Shown: one piece after another, positions 16,694 to 24,898 of the stretch
How positions within the stretch are numbered: the first letter of the stretch is position 1
Layout of the letters: the number at the start of each line of letters is the position of its first letter
DNA from: Candidatus Kryptoniota bacterium
Lineage (GTDB): Bacteria > Bacteroidota > Ignavibacteria > Kryptoniales > JAKASW01
Assembly (NCBI GenBank): GCA_024641705.1
Contig: JAHECO010000004.1
Coordinates: 124,001-188,000 of the forward strand
DNA length: 64,000 nt
Direction of reading: 5' to 3'
Translations under genes and position numbers: made by a program
The notes under the pieces: generated by a model
What the model was told of the DNA's origin: nothing
Seen by the model: only the letters and a program-made list of their open reading frames with translations
The model's database searches: none

Positions 16694-19153
16694 TCACGGC
16701 TTGAAAAGCAGCCGGGTGTTCAAAAGAAGCGGGGAGCCATCGGTTTCGACACCCACACCCGAGTCCATTCCCCAGAGCCAGGGAAGTTCTTCAACCATCT
16801 GAGAGATCCTTCCGAGCAGTTCCATGAGACTGCCGGACTTGGACAACCCGACGGTTTCAATCATCATCTTCGCATCCCTGTCCGTAAGGGGAGTGATTCT
16901 CTGGATTAACTGACCGCCGGGATCACTAAGGATGATAAGTGGACCGAAGTGCGGATCGGATTTTATTCTCAGCCTCGCGATTTCGGGATGAGGCTGTTTT
17001 CCTGCCGCCTTTCCCTTGGGCTTGACGGCATCGGGATCAGAGACTCTCACGCCGAAGGCGCTCAGGATCGCGGCGGCATCTTTTCCTTCGATCTGTACGG
17101 TTTCGCCCTCCACTCTGTGTGGCGCTGCGCCGCCGTTCTGTTGCGTCATGCCGGACAACGCCGCCCTGGCTGCTCCGAGGTCGACATCGTCATACCATAG
17201 AATTCTTCCTTGCGGCTGCCTTCGGTTCCGCGCATACTCTGTGACTCTTGCCAGCGCCAGGGCAGCCGATTCCGGGAAGCGGTATGACGGAAAGACCGAA
17301 TTGCCTTGGGCATTGTTGCCCGACTGAAAAGTTGCGGACGTGGCGATCTGGACAGCTTTGGTGTTACCCATCAGGCAAAGTACAACAGGCTTCTTGATAT
17401 GCGTCGACCGTTCGGCGAATACAGCTCCTCTTCGTATGGCCCTGCCTACCGGGTCGGGGTCGCATCCGCCGATGCAGGCGAAGATCGCTATCAGCGAGTC
17501 CACATTCTCCTTCTCAAGAAGCCCTTTTACCGAACGTTCATAGTCCTCGGCAGTTGCCAGCGGACCCAGGTTCACGGCATTTTCCCTGGCCACCGAGAGC
17601 CCATTCGCCTCGCATGCGTCGGCGCATATCGTGAGCGCGCCGCCGGCGTTGCTCAAGATAGCCACCTTCTCACCGCCGGGGAGGGGTTGGTTCGCGAGAA
17701 GCATCGCGGCATCGAACATCTCTTCCAGGGTTTCGGCTCTTATCACGCCGGCCTGCTGAAAAAGCGCGTCGACCTCTATGTCCGTCTCCGGCCCGTTGCT
17801 CCTGACCTGGGCGGCTTCGCGCCCGGCTTTGCTCCGCGCGCTCTTCACACAGAGTATCGGTTTCTTTGAAGAAACCCGTCTGGCAACTCTCGCGAAGCGG
17901 CGCGGGTTTCCGAAACTCTCGAGGTAAAGGAGCACGACATCCGTGGAAGGATCTTCTTCCCAGTACTCCAGCAGATCGTTTCCCGACACATCGCCGCGGT
18001 TTCCGCCGGAAACGAACGTGGAAAATCCTATTCCTCTTTCCGCCGCGTAGTCGAGGATAACGATGCCGAGTGCCCCAGTGTGTGAGAAGAACCCGACTTT
18101 GCCCGCCGGCGGCATCAGTTCGGCAAGGCTCGCGTTCAGGCTCATGTCGCCGATCGTGTTGATTATTCCGAGACAATTCGGACCGATCAGCCGCATCCCG
18201 CCCGACCTCACGGTCTCGACAAGCTCTTTCTGCAGCCGCACTCCTTCCTCCCCGTCGTCGGCAAATCCCGCGCTGAGGACTATGATACCTTTAGATCCCG
18301 CGGATACGGCCTCCTTGACGATGTCAATTACGTTTGATGCCGGAACCGCTACGATCACGAGCTCGGGATGTTCCGGAAGACCGGTTATCGACGAGTACGC
18401 TTTGACCCCGCCGATCGACGATGCCTGGTTGTTGACGGGATAAACAGTGCCGCTGTAACGTGATTCGAGTATATGTCTGAAGACGAGGCTCCCGGTGGCA
18501 GTCCTGTCTCTCGATGCGCCCACTACGGCAATCGTAGAAGGTTTCAGAAGAGGGCTGAGCGAGTTCGCGGAGGCTATACGGTCTCTGAGTTCCGCCCGCT
18601 CACGGACGGCGGCATTTCCGGAAACAGGAAACTCAATATGAATCGTGTTTCCTCCTATTGCCTGAACAACTTCGAAGCCCGCATTACTGAAGACGGTCAT
18701 CATCTTGTCATTTGCCGAAAGCATCTCGGCTTCGAATTCGACGAACCCGTTCGCCGCGGCAATCCCTGCGAGCCTCTCGAGAAGCAGGGTTCCGATCCCC
18801 TTACCCTGCTGCTCGTCTCCGACGAGAAATGAGACTTCTGCAGCATTCCTAATGGCCAGGCTGATGTAGTTTCCGATCCCGACTACTTTCCCGTGGCCGT
18901 CGCCGCCTAGAACGGCCAGGAGGCTCGCCCTGTCGGACGGTTCGTTCGCGCACATCGCATCGATGACCGACCTCGACACGTAATTTACTCCAGCCATGAA
19001 GCGAAAGTAGCGGCTCTCCTCGGAAACATGGCTCACGAGATCTTCGACCGCGGCTGCATCGTCGGGCGTCGCCAGTCTAAGGGTTATTCCTGACCCGTCA
19101 CGAAGGAGGACGTGCTCGCGATAGTCCTGCCACTCTCTGATGATTCTGAACAT
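16694..19153 (-). CDS. Pat-like protein: GNAT acetyltransferase fused to ADP-forming acyl-CoA-synthetase-like domains
   Basis: Residues about 1-180 are a GNAT domain (ITLRLATPDDAAAVEDLV; acetyl-CoA loop VGDEQQGKGIGTLLLERLAG). Residues about 200-650 resemble the CoA-binding and ligase domains of ADP-forming acetyl-CoA synthetase (KPSTIAVVGASRDRTATGSL, VYPVNN, RLIGPNCLGIIN, GKVGFFSHTGALGIVILDYA, FVSGGNRGDVSGNDLLEY). The last about 150 residues look like a reduced ATP-grasp part without a recognisable nucleotide loop. Pat/PatZ-type proteins acetylate a lysine of acetyl-CoA synthetase and switch it off. The divergent neighbour is acs, which retains the target motif. GNAT-first order differs from the enterobacterial Pat, where GNAT is last. 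Confidence 0.85.
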   Translation of the reverse strand: MFRIIREWQDYREHVLLRDGSGITLRLATPDDAAAVEDLVSHVSEESRYFRFMAGVNYVSRSVIDAMCANEPSDRASLLAVLGGDGHGKVVGIGNYISLAIRNAAEVSFLVGDEQQGKGIGTLLLERLAGIAAANGFVEFEAEMLSANDKMMTVFSNAGFEVVQAIGGNTIHIEFPVSGNAAVRERAELRDRIASANSLSPLLKPSTIAVVGASRDRTATGSLVFRHILESRYSGTVYPVNNQASSIGGVKAYSSITGLPEHPELVIVAVPASNVIDIVKEAVSAGSKGIIVLSAGFADDGEEGVRLQKELVETVRSGGMRLIGPNCLGIINTIGDMSLNASLAELMPPAGKVGFFSHTGALGIVILDYAAERGIGFSTFVSGGNRGDVSGNDLLEYWEEDPSTDVVLLYLESFGNPRRFARVARRVSSKKPILCVKSARSKAGREAAQVRSNGPETDIEVDALFQQAGVIRAETLEEMFDAAMLLANQPLPGGEKVAILSNAGGALTICADACEANGLSVARENAVNLGPLATAEDYERSVKGLLEKENVDSLIAIFACIGGCDPDPVGRAIRRGAVFAERSTHIKKPVVLCLMGNTKAVQIATSATFQSGNNAQGNSVFPSYRFPESAALALARVTEYARNRRQPQGRILWYDDVDLGAARAALSGMTQQNGGAAPHRVEGETVQIEGKDAAAILSAFGVRVSDPDAVKPKGKAAGKQPHPEIARLRIKSDPHFGPLIILSDPGGQLIQRITPLTDRDAKMMIETVGLSKSGSLMELLGRISQMVEELPWLWGMDSGVGVETDGSPLLLNTRLLFKP

Positions 19154-19618
19154 TATCTCGTTTCTCCTCCGTGAAATTTAATCGGGAAAGGCGCACCATG
19201 AAAGCCCCGGGGCATTTACGAGTGTTAGTGCGAAGTTGAAAAGTGCAGATCAAGAGTCAGTAACGAGATTCGTCGGTTGAGAAGGTTCAATGGTGCGCTC
19301 GTGGCTACGCTACGGCCTCCTGGGTCTTTCCACGGATCCTTTCGATTCCGCCGGATTGGCGGGTCTGTTTGCCAAATGTTCTTTCGGTCGAAACACCAAT
19401 TCCGGCAAAATTATCAACAATTCGGTCCCGTGAAACCTCAGAAATTGTGAATTTGGGGCCTGTGTTTGCCCCCGTGGCATTTTTTCGCCCGACACTTGAA
19501 AACTTTATAAACGATGAATAGGTTTAAATGTATGTGAGGCGTCCGGGTGATGCACACAGGTTCGTCGTCTATCCGGAGTCTTCTTTCGCAAAGGCACAAT
19601 CATAAGGAGGTCAGTACC
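19154..19618. other. 465-bp divergent intergenic region between the Pat-like gene and acs
   Basis: It must contain both promoters. Visible items are a GCCCCGGGGC palindrome near 19205 and a small GC stem (GGGGC...GCCCC, about 19455-19473) followed by a T-run near 19482. Just before acs is a strong ribosome site AAGGAGG ending 8 bp before the ATG. No convincing coding frame fills it. I could not settle on a promoter. Confidence 0.4.
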
Positions 19619-21724
19619 ATGGCGGACGCCAAGACTAATTCCCTCGAGGTCAACGAAGCTCAGATCGCCGCTCACTGGAAGGAAGAGGAATACTACTACC
19701 CTACTACCAAGTTCATCGCCGGCGCCAACCTTGTAGATGCGGAAGTAACAAAGAGGTTCGGCCTGGACAATTTCCCGGAATGTTTCAAAGAATACGCAGA
19801 CCTGCTGGATTGGTACAAGTACTGGCACACGACGCTTGACACGAGCAATCCTCCTTTCTGGCGATGGTTTGCAGGCGGACTTCTGAATGTCAGTCACAAT
19901 TGCGTCGACAGACATCTCGACAGGAAGAAGGGGAAAGCCGCAATAATCTTTGTGCCTGAACTGGAAGAGGAACCTCACACCGTCATCACGTACCAGGAGC
20001 TGTACGTCAGGGTCAATGAGACAGCGGCACTTCTTCGCGATTTCGCCGGGCTGAAGAAAGGGGACCGGGTTACCATACACATGCCGATGGTGCCGGAGCT
20101 TCCGGTGACGATGCTTGCGTGTGCGAGGCTCGGTCTTATACACTCGGTCGTGTTCGGCGGTTTCAGCGGCACCGCGTGCGGGGACAGGATTGCCGACTCA
20201 GGCAGCAGAGTTCTCATCACATCAGACGGGTACTACAGGAACGGGAAGATTCAGAACCATAAAGAGAAGTCGGATGTCGCGGTCGCGCACGCTAAGGAGC
20301 TGGGTACCGAAGTGGACAAGGTATTGGTGTGGCGCCGCTATCCCGGCAAGTACGTCTCGGATACGCCGATGGTGAAGGGGAGAGATTACTTCATGGACGA
20401 AGTCCTCAAGGAGTTCAAGGGCAAGAGAGTCGATCCGGTACCGGTCGCCGCGGAAGACCCGCTCTTCCTCATGTACACGAGCGGCACGACAGGGAAACCG
20501 AAAGGGATACAACACAGCACAGGCGGTTACCTGGCATACGCAGCAGGGACGGCAAAGAACATCCTGGATATTCACCCCGAAGACATCTACTGGTGCATGG
20601 CGGACATCGGGTGGATCACCGGCCATTCATATATAGTCTACGGTCCACTTGCCCTCGGCACGACCAGCGTGATGTACGAAGGCGTGCCGACGTATCCGGA
20701 TGTGGGAAGACCCTGGAGGATTGCCGAACAGCTTGACGTCAACATCTTTCACACCGCTCCTACATCGATCCGCCAGCTTCGTAAGGTCGGTCCGGATCTC
20801 CCGTCAAAATACAACTTCCGTTTCAAGTTGATGGTCACGGTCGGCGAGCCGATAGAGCCGGATGTCTGGAGATGGTACTACGACGAGGTCGGCAAGAAAG
20901 AAGCATCGATTGTCGACACATGGTGGCAGACTGAAACCGGCGGGTTCCTCTGCAGCACGAAGCCCGCACTGGATCCGATGAAACCGGGGAGTGCAGGGCC
21001 GGGCGTGCCGGGCATCCATCCGGTGATCTACGACGAAAACGCCAGCGAGCTTCCTCCGGGCGCCAAGAAGGCCGGAAACATTTGCATAAGAAATCCGTGG
21101 CCCGGCATAATGCAGACGATCTGGGGAGATCCCGACCGCTACGTGAAGACCTACTACTCCAAGTACTGTAAGAATCCGAAGAGCAAAGACTGGAGGGACT
21201 GGCCGTACTTCGCCGGAGACGGCGCGCTCTACGCGGCTGACGGATATATCAGAATACTCGGCCGCGTCGACGACGTAATTAACGTCGCGGGACACAGGCT
21301 CGGAACGAAGGAGCTGGAGTCGGCTTGTTTAACGATTCCAGAAGTAGCGGAAGCCGCGGTCGTTCCTGTGGTCGACCAGGTCAAAGGAAGGGTGCCGGAA
21401 GTTTACATCGCCCTTAAACCCGGCGTGTCGGTCGACCACGGAGAAGTACAGAGGAAGGTTGTCGCGGCGATTGAAAACATGATCGGGAAGATCGCCAGGC
21501 CCTCGCATGTGTGGGTGGCGGAGGATATGCCCAAGACGCGCTCGGGAAAGATTATGCGCAGGGTGCTCGCCGCGGTATCGAACAGCATGCCTGTCGGAGA
21601 CGTGACTACGCTGGCGAACCCGGACGTGGTGGAGCACATTAAGGTGATGGTCCAGTCACAGACCAAACGTGCTCCGGCCGGAGATGCTCCGGAGGACATA
21701 AAGCAATTCGGCAAGGCCGAGTAG
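19619..21724 (+). CDS. acs: AMP-forming acetyl-CoA synthetase
   Basis: Converts acetate, ATP and CoA to acetyl-CoA, AMP and pyrophosphate. The adenylate-forming signature MYTSGTTGKPKGIQHSTGG is intact, followed by DIGWITGHSYIVYGPL, VDTWWQTETGG, and AGDGALYAADGYIRILGRVDDVINVAGHRLG (hinge and CoA region). The C-terminal PKTRSGKIMRR carries the catalytic lysine (about K644) that is the acetylation target in regulated enzymes. Length is 701 residues. ATG 19619 is chosen for the AAGGAGG ribosome site. It diverges from the Pat-like acetyltransferase gene, so enzyme and probable modifier are neighbours. The hairpin at 21756 should end the transcript. Confidence 0.97.
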   Translation: MADAKTNSLEVNEAQIAAHWKEEEYYYPTTKFIAGANLVDAEVTKRFGLDNFPECFKEYADLLDWYKYWHTTLDTSNPPFWRWFAGGLLNVSHNCVDRHLDRKKGKAAIIFVPELEEEPHTVITYQELYVRVNETAALLRDFAGLKKGDRVTIHMPMVPELPVTMLACARLGLIHSVVFGGFSGTACGDRIADSGSRVLITSDGYYRNGKIQNHKEKSDVAVAHAKELGTEVDKVLVWRRYPGKYVSDTPMVKGRDYFMDEVLKEFKGKRVDPVPVAAEDPLFLMYTSGTTGKPKGIQHSTGGYLAYAAGTAKNILDIHPEDIYWCMADIGWITGHSYIVYGPLALGTTSVMYEGVPTYPDVGRPWRIAEQLDVNIFHTAPTSIRQLRKVGPDLPSKYNFRFKLMVTVGEPIEPDVWRWYYDEVGKKEASIVDTWWQTETGGFLCSTKPALDPMKPGSAGPGVPGIHPVIYDENASELPPGAKKAGNICIRNPWPGIMQTIWGDPDRYVKTYYSKYCKNPKSKDWRDWPYFAGDGALYAADGYIRILGRVDDVINVAGHRLGTKELESACLTIPEVAEAAVVPVVDQVKGRVPEVYIALKPGVSVDHGEVQRKVVAAIENMIGKIARPSHVWVAEDMPKTRSGKIMRRVLAAVSNSMPVGDVTTLANPDVVEHIKVMVQSQTKRAPAGDAPEDIKQFGKAE

Positions 21725-21755
21725 TTATCGGCTGATCGGAACTCAGCGTCGTACG

Positions 21756-21790
21756 GCGGCACGATTCGTTCGCACCGGTCGTGCCGCTTT
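21756..21790 (+). terminator. hairpin after acs
   Basis: GCGGCACGA (21756-21764) pairs perfectly with TCGTGCCGC (21779-21787), followed by TTTCT. The T-run is short, so termination may be partial. Confidence 0.65.
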
Positions 21791-21983
21791 CTGATTATCA
21801 AGGCGGGCAGGAAGAATGTCAGGGAGGAATTTGCATGCTTGCCGGTGCCCCTTTAAGTTGAATGTGGAAGATATTAGACTGCCAGTCGGTTTGGCTGGGC
21901 AGCATCGACCGTGACGCCTGTTGTCATGCTCTCATTCACGGAATCATTGGCATTCATTACAGGAGATCGGCTGAGGTAAGGAT

Positions 21984-23468
21984 ATGCATACGGTACCGGT
22001 GATTCCCATCGAATATTTCCTTCTTATCGGTTCCATTCTAGTCCTGCTGAGCATCTTCATAGCGAAGGTGTCCGACAGTCTCGGCTTGCCGATGCTCCTT
22101 CTTTTCATCGCGATAGGCATGCTTGCCGGCTCGGAGGGGATAGGCGGGATCTTCTTCGATAACGCACAGGCAGCCCAATCGATCGGCATCGTCGCGCTTA
22201 TATTTATCCTGTTCGCAGGCGGTTTCGACACGAAGTGGTCCAGCGTGAGGCCGGTTTTCTGGCAGGCCGTGGGATTGTCGACCGTCGGCGTTTTCTTGAC
22301 CGCTCTGGCCGTCGGGATCTTCGCCTCGCGCCTGTTCGGCTTCTCGCCCCTGGAAGGGTTCCTCCTGGGTGCCGTCGTCTCTTCGACCGACGCAGCGGCG
22401 GTCTTCGCAGTTCTCAGGTCGAGGAAGATCAGCCTGAAGGGAAGTATCCGTCCGCTGCTGGAACTCGAGTCGGGGAGCAACGACCCGATGGCGGTCTTCC
22501 TTACAATCGGCACGATACAGCTCATTACTTCGAGCCGCACGTCGCCGATCGGGATCGCGGCCCAATTCGTCTTTCAGATGGGGATAGGGGTGTTGTTCGG
22601 CCTGATCACCGGCCACCTCATGGTAGTGGCGCTGAACAGGCTGAAGATATGGTTCGAAGGTATCTACCCGGTGATGGTTCTTGCCTTCGTGGGGTTCGCG
22701 TACGGAGCGACGACACTGGCGGGCGGGAGCGGGTTTCTCGCGGTTTACGTCGCGGGACTCGTTGCCGGGAACAGCGAATTCGTCCAGAAGAAAAGTCTAC
22801 TCAGATTCTTCGACGGCTTTGCGTGGCTCAGCCAGATAGGGATGTTCCTGACCCTCGGTCTACTGGTTTACCCTTCGCAGGTGTTGGCGGTAATGGGCAT
22901 CGGTCTCCTGGTTTCCGTTTTCCTCATGTTTGTCGCGCGGCCACTCAGCGTGTTCCTGACGATGAGCTTTTCGGGAAGCGGCTGGCGCGAGAAAGCCTTT
23001 GTCTCTTGGGTCGGACTGAGAGGGGCCGTCCCGATCGTGCTCGCGACGTTCCCTCTCATCGCGGGTCTGCCCGGCGCGAGGATGCTTTTCAACGTCGTTT
23101 TCTTCATCGTCCTCACGTCGGCTCTGCTGCAGGGATGGTCTGTTCCCTTTGTCGCCAAGTTGTTCAAAGTCGATGCCCCGATGAAGCCGAAGCAGCGACA
23201 TCCGATAGAGTTTGCGCCGATGGAGGGAATCAACGCGGACCTGGTGGACTTCATCGTGCCTTACAACTCGACGGTGATCGGGAAGTCTATCGTGGAACTC
23301 GGCTTGCCGCAGGATACTCTCGTCGTGCTGATAGGGAGAGACGACGAGTATCTTGTTCCGAGCGGAGGCACGGTTCTTCAGGAGGGAGATACGCTTCTCG
23401 TTCTGGCGAGCGCCGAGAATCTCCCGGAAGTACGGGCGACGCTTCAAAGCGTGAAGCCTCGTCACTGA
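21984..23468 (+). CDS. potassium/proton antiporter, CPA1 NhaP2/CvrA type
   Basis: The 494-residue protein has about 12 membrane segments of the sodium/proton exchanger fold, with the helix-break blocks LFILFAGGFDTKW, GAVVSSTDAAAVFAVLR (conserved Asp pair) and LLELESGSNDPMAVFLTIG. The soluble tail from about 405 (NADLVDFIVPYNSTVIGKSIVELGLPQDTLVVLIGRDDEYLVP) is a TrkA-C/RCK-C domain, as in K+/H+ antiporters of the NhaP2/CvrA group. It probably expels K+ in exchange for protons under osmotic or pH stress. ATG 21984 has GAGGTAAGG just upstream. It converges with the LexA-like gene, 54 bp apart. Confidence 0.9.
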   Translation: MHTVPVIPIEYFLLIGSILVLLSIFIAKVSDSLGLPMLLLFIAIGMLAGSEGIGGIFFDNAQAAQSIGIVALIFILFAGGFDTKWSSVRPVFWQAVGLSTVGVFLTALAVGIFASRLFGFSPLEGFLLGAVVSSTDAAAVFAVLRSRKISLKGSIRPLLELESGSNDPMAVFLTIGTIQLITSSRTSPIGIAAQFVFQMGIGVLFGLITGHLMVVALNRLKIWFEGIYPVMVLAFVGFAYGATTLAGGSGFLAVYVAGLVAGNSEFVQKKSLLRFFDGFAWLSQIGMFLTLGLLVYPSQVLAVMGIGLLVSVFLMFVARPLSVFLTMSFSGSGWREKAFVSWVGLRGAVPIVLATFPLIAGLPGARMLFNVVFFIVLTSALLQGWSVPFVAKLFKVDAPMKPKQRHPIEFAPMEGINADLVDFIVPYNSTVIGKSIVELGLPQDTLVVLIGRDDEYLVPSGGTVLQEGDTLLVLASAENLPEVRATLQSVKPRH

Positions 23469-23522
23469 ATGTGAGCGGCGCTTTTGAGGGAGTGGGGAAG
23501 GCGGTAAATGCCTGGCGAGTTA

Positions 23523-24149
23523 TTACTTTGTCTTGCGGAATGTCAGGACCACTTCACCGGCGACGAAGAACTGTCTGTCGTTGGGGGAGAAGCTGAGTAT
23601 CTGGTAAGACTTGTTGGAGGGTTTCAGGTGAATCTTCTCGTTGGCGAATTCGTAGAACCGGACGATGAGGACGCCGGCTGCGCTGCCGAGGACAAGAGAA
23701 TTCTGGTCGGGTTGGGGGACTCGTCTGCAGACGACGTAATCTCCTTTGAAAAGTCCGACGAAGTTCATGGCGTCGTCGGAGACTTTGACCGCGAACAGTT
23801 CGCCCTCCGGGAGGAGTTTCGCGTCGAAGTGGAGGACGTCGACGATGTTCGAGAATATGATCTCGCGGGATTCGATTCTCGACACGACGGGGATCGTGCG
23901 GACGGAGGGAGGCAGATCCGGATTTGTGAGTTCAGTTCTGGGGAGGTTGATACCGCGGGAACGCCCCGGTTCTCTTTCGATGTAACCTTTCTTTTCGAGG
24001 GCTTTCAGGAGATCGCTGACAGCTCTTGTAGAGCTTATCCCCATTTGTTCGCCGAGTTCACGGAAGGTCGGCGGTTTGGAGTGATCCTTGATATAGCGTC
24101 TTATGAATTCAAGCGCTTCACCTTGCCGTTTTGTCAACCCTCGAGCCAT
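23523..24149 (-). CDS. LexA-family repressor lacking the self-cleavage residues
   Basis: The N-terminal winged helix is plainly LexA: PPTFRELGEQMGISSTRAVSDLLKALEKKGYIERE (about 27-60). The C-terminal S24-like fold is also kept (FAVKVSDDAMNFVGLFKGDYVVC, RFYEFANEKIHLKPSN, FFVAGEVV). However, the catalytic Ser (S119 in E. coli) is Ala127, the catalytic Lys (K156) is Val163, and the Ala-Gly cleavage site is replaced by Glu-Ser-Arg (93-95). RecA-stimulated autolysis should therefore be impossible. It may be a constitutive repressor or respond to another signal, as reported for some cyanobacterial LexA proteins. It diverges from mraZ, 290 bp apart, so it could bind that shared region. Confidence 0.88.
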   Translation of the reverse strand: MARGLTKRQGEALEFIRRYIKDHSKPPTFRELGEQMGISSTRAVSDLLKALEKKGYIEREPGRSRGINLPRTELTNPDLPPSVRTIPVVSRIESREIIFSNIVDVLHFDAKLLPEGELFAVKVSDDAMNFVGLFKGDYVVCRRVPQPDQNSLVLGSAAGVLIVRFYEFANEKIHLKPSNKSYQILSFSPNDRQFFVAGEVVLTFRKTK

Positions 24150-24315
24150 TACGATCTAAATTACACAACACAAGTTTAGGTGTCAAGAAAGAACCCAAAC
24201 TTTTGTTTACCCTGTTTACTACAGAGATTATAACGGCATCTTATGTGAAAAGTAGTCTAAAATTCTGCTGATTTTGTCGGGTTTTGATGGTGGGGAAAAA
24301 GGGTGAAAATAGTGC

Positions 24316-24343
24316 TTGACTTTTGGAGCCCGTTGGTTAAATT
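24316..24343 (+). promoter_or_regulatory. probable dcw promoter upstream of mraZ
   Basis: TTGACT (24316-24321), a 16-bp spacer and TAAATT (24338-24343). The MraZ-type repeats begin 10 bp further on, where a repressor would block initiation. Confidence 0.55.
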
Positions 24344-24353
24344 TCCAACGTGG

Positions 24354-24387
24354 TGGGGAAAAGTGGGGAAGTTCCCAGCTTTTCCCA
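24354..24387 (+). promoter_or_regulatory. MraZ box: four TGGG half-sites at 10-bp spacing
   Basis: TGGGG begins at 24354 and 24364, and the inverted form CCCA begins at 24374 and 24384, all exactly 10 bp apart. Known MraZ operators are TGGGN repeats separated by 5 nt in front of mraZ. A further TGGGG at 24291 followed by GGGT is a weaker copy upstream of the promoter. mraZ starts 53 bp downstream, so this is likely its autoregulatory site. The inverted orientation of the last two half-sites is unusual. Confidence 0.75.
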
Positions 24388-24439
24388 GTGTTTACTAAAA
24401 AAATGTGTCCGAAGGATTTTCGGAGAAGTTTAGAGGAAG

Positions 24440-24898
24440 ATGTCGTCATTCAAAGGACGCTACGAATACGTTTTAGACTCCAAGGGAAGGCTCAGCATCC
24501 CCGCAAAGCTGCGAAAAAGCCTCTCTTCCGAAGCTCATGACACATTTGTCGTGACGCGCGGAGTCGAAAAATGCCTCTACGTTTACCCCCTCGACGAATG
24601 GCGGCGACTTGAAGAAAAGCTCCGCTCCCTCAACCAATTTCTGGAGAAGCACAGATACTTCATCAGAACCCTCCTCATGTGGGCTTCGGAAGAATTCCCT
24701 CTGGACTCACAATCACGCATAACAATTCCCAAAAATCTGCTCGAATTCGCGGAGATCGAGAAAGAGGTCGTCATCATAGGCGCCCTGGAGAGAATCGAAC
24801 TCTGGAATCCTAAGACGTTCAATGAGTATTTGAACTCTCAACCCGAAAACTACGCCTCCGTTGTCGAACAAATCATGGCAGTTAATGTCAACAAATAA
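24440..24898 (+). CDS. mraZ: transcriptional regulator MraZ
   Basis: First gene of the division and cell-wall cluster, and the repressor of its own operon. Two SpoVT/AbrB-type repeats are visible: FKGRYEYVLDSKGRLSIPAKLRKSL with VTRGVEKCLYVYPLDEWRRLEEKL, and EFPLDSQSRITIPKNLLEFA with VVIIGALERIELWNPKTFNEYL. Both carry the D-x-x-x-R-(L/I)-x-IP core. The 152-residue length is normal. AGAGGAAG precedes the ATG. The gene is preceded by MraZ-like boxes, and its last base is the first of the rsmH ATG (TAATG). Confidence 0.95.
   Translation: MSSFKGRYEYVLDSKGRLSIPAKLRKSLSSEAHDTFVVTRGVEKCLYVYPLDEWRRLEEKLRSLNQFLEKHRYFIRTLLMWASEEFPLDSQSRITIPKNLLEFAEIEKEVVIIGALERIELWNPKTFNEYLNSQPENYASVVEQIMAVNVNK

Noticed and set aside
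22235-23596. 453-codon frame overlapping the antiporter gene on the same strand
   Set aside because: It is Arg/Gly-rich out-of-frame translation of the antiporter gene, which is unmistakable in its own frame.
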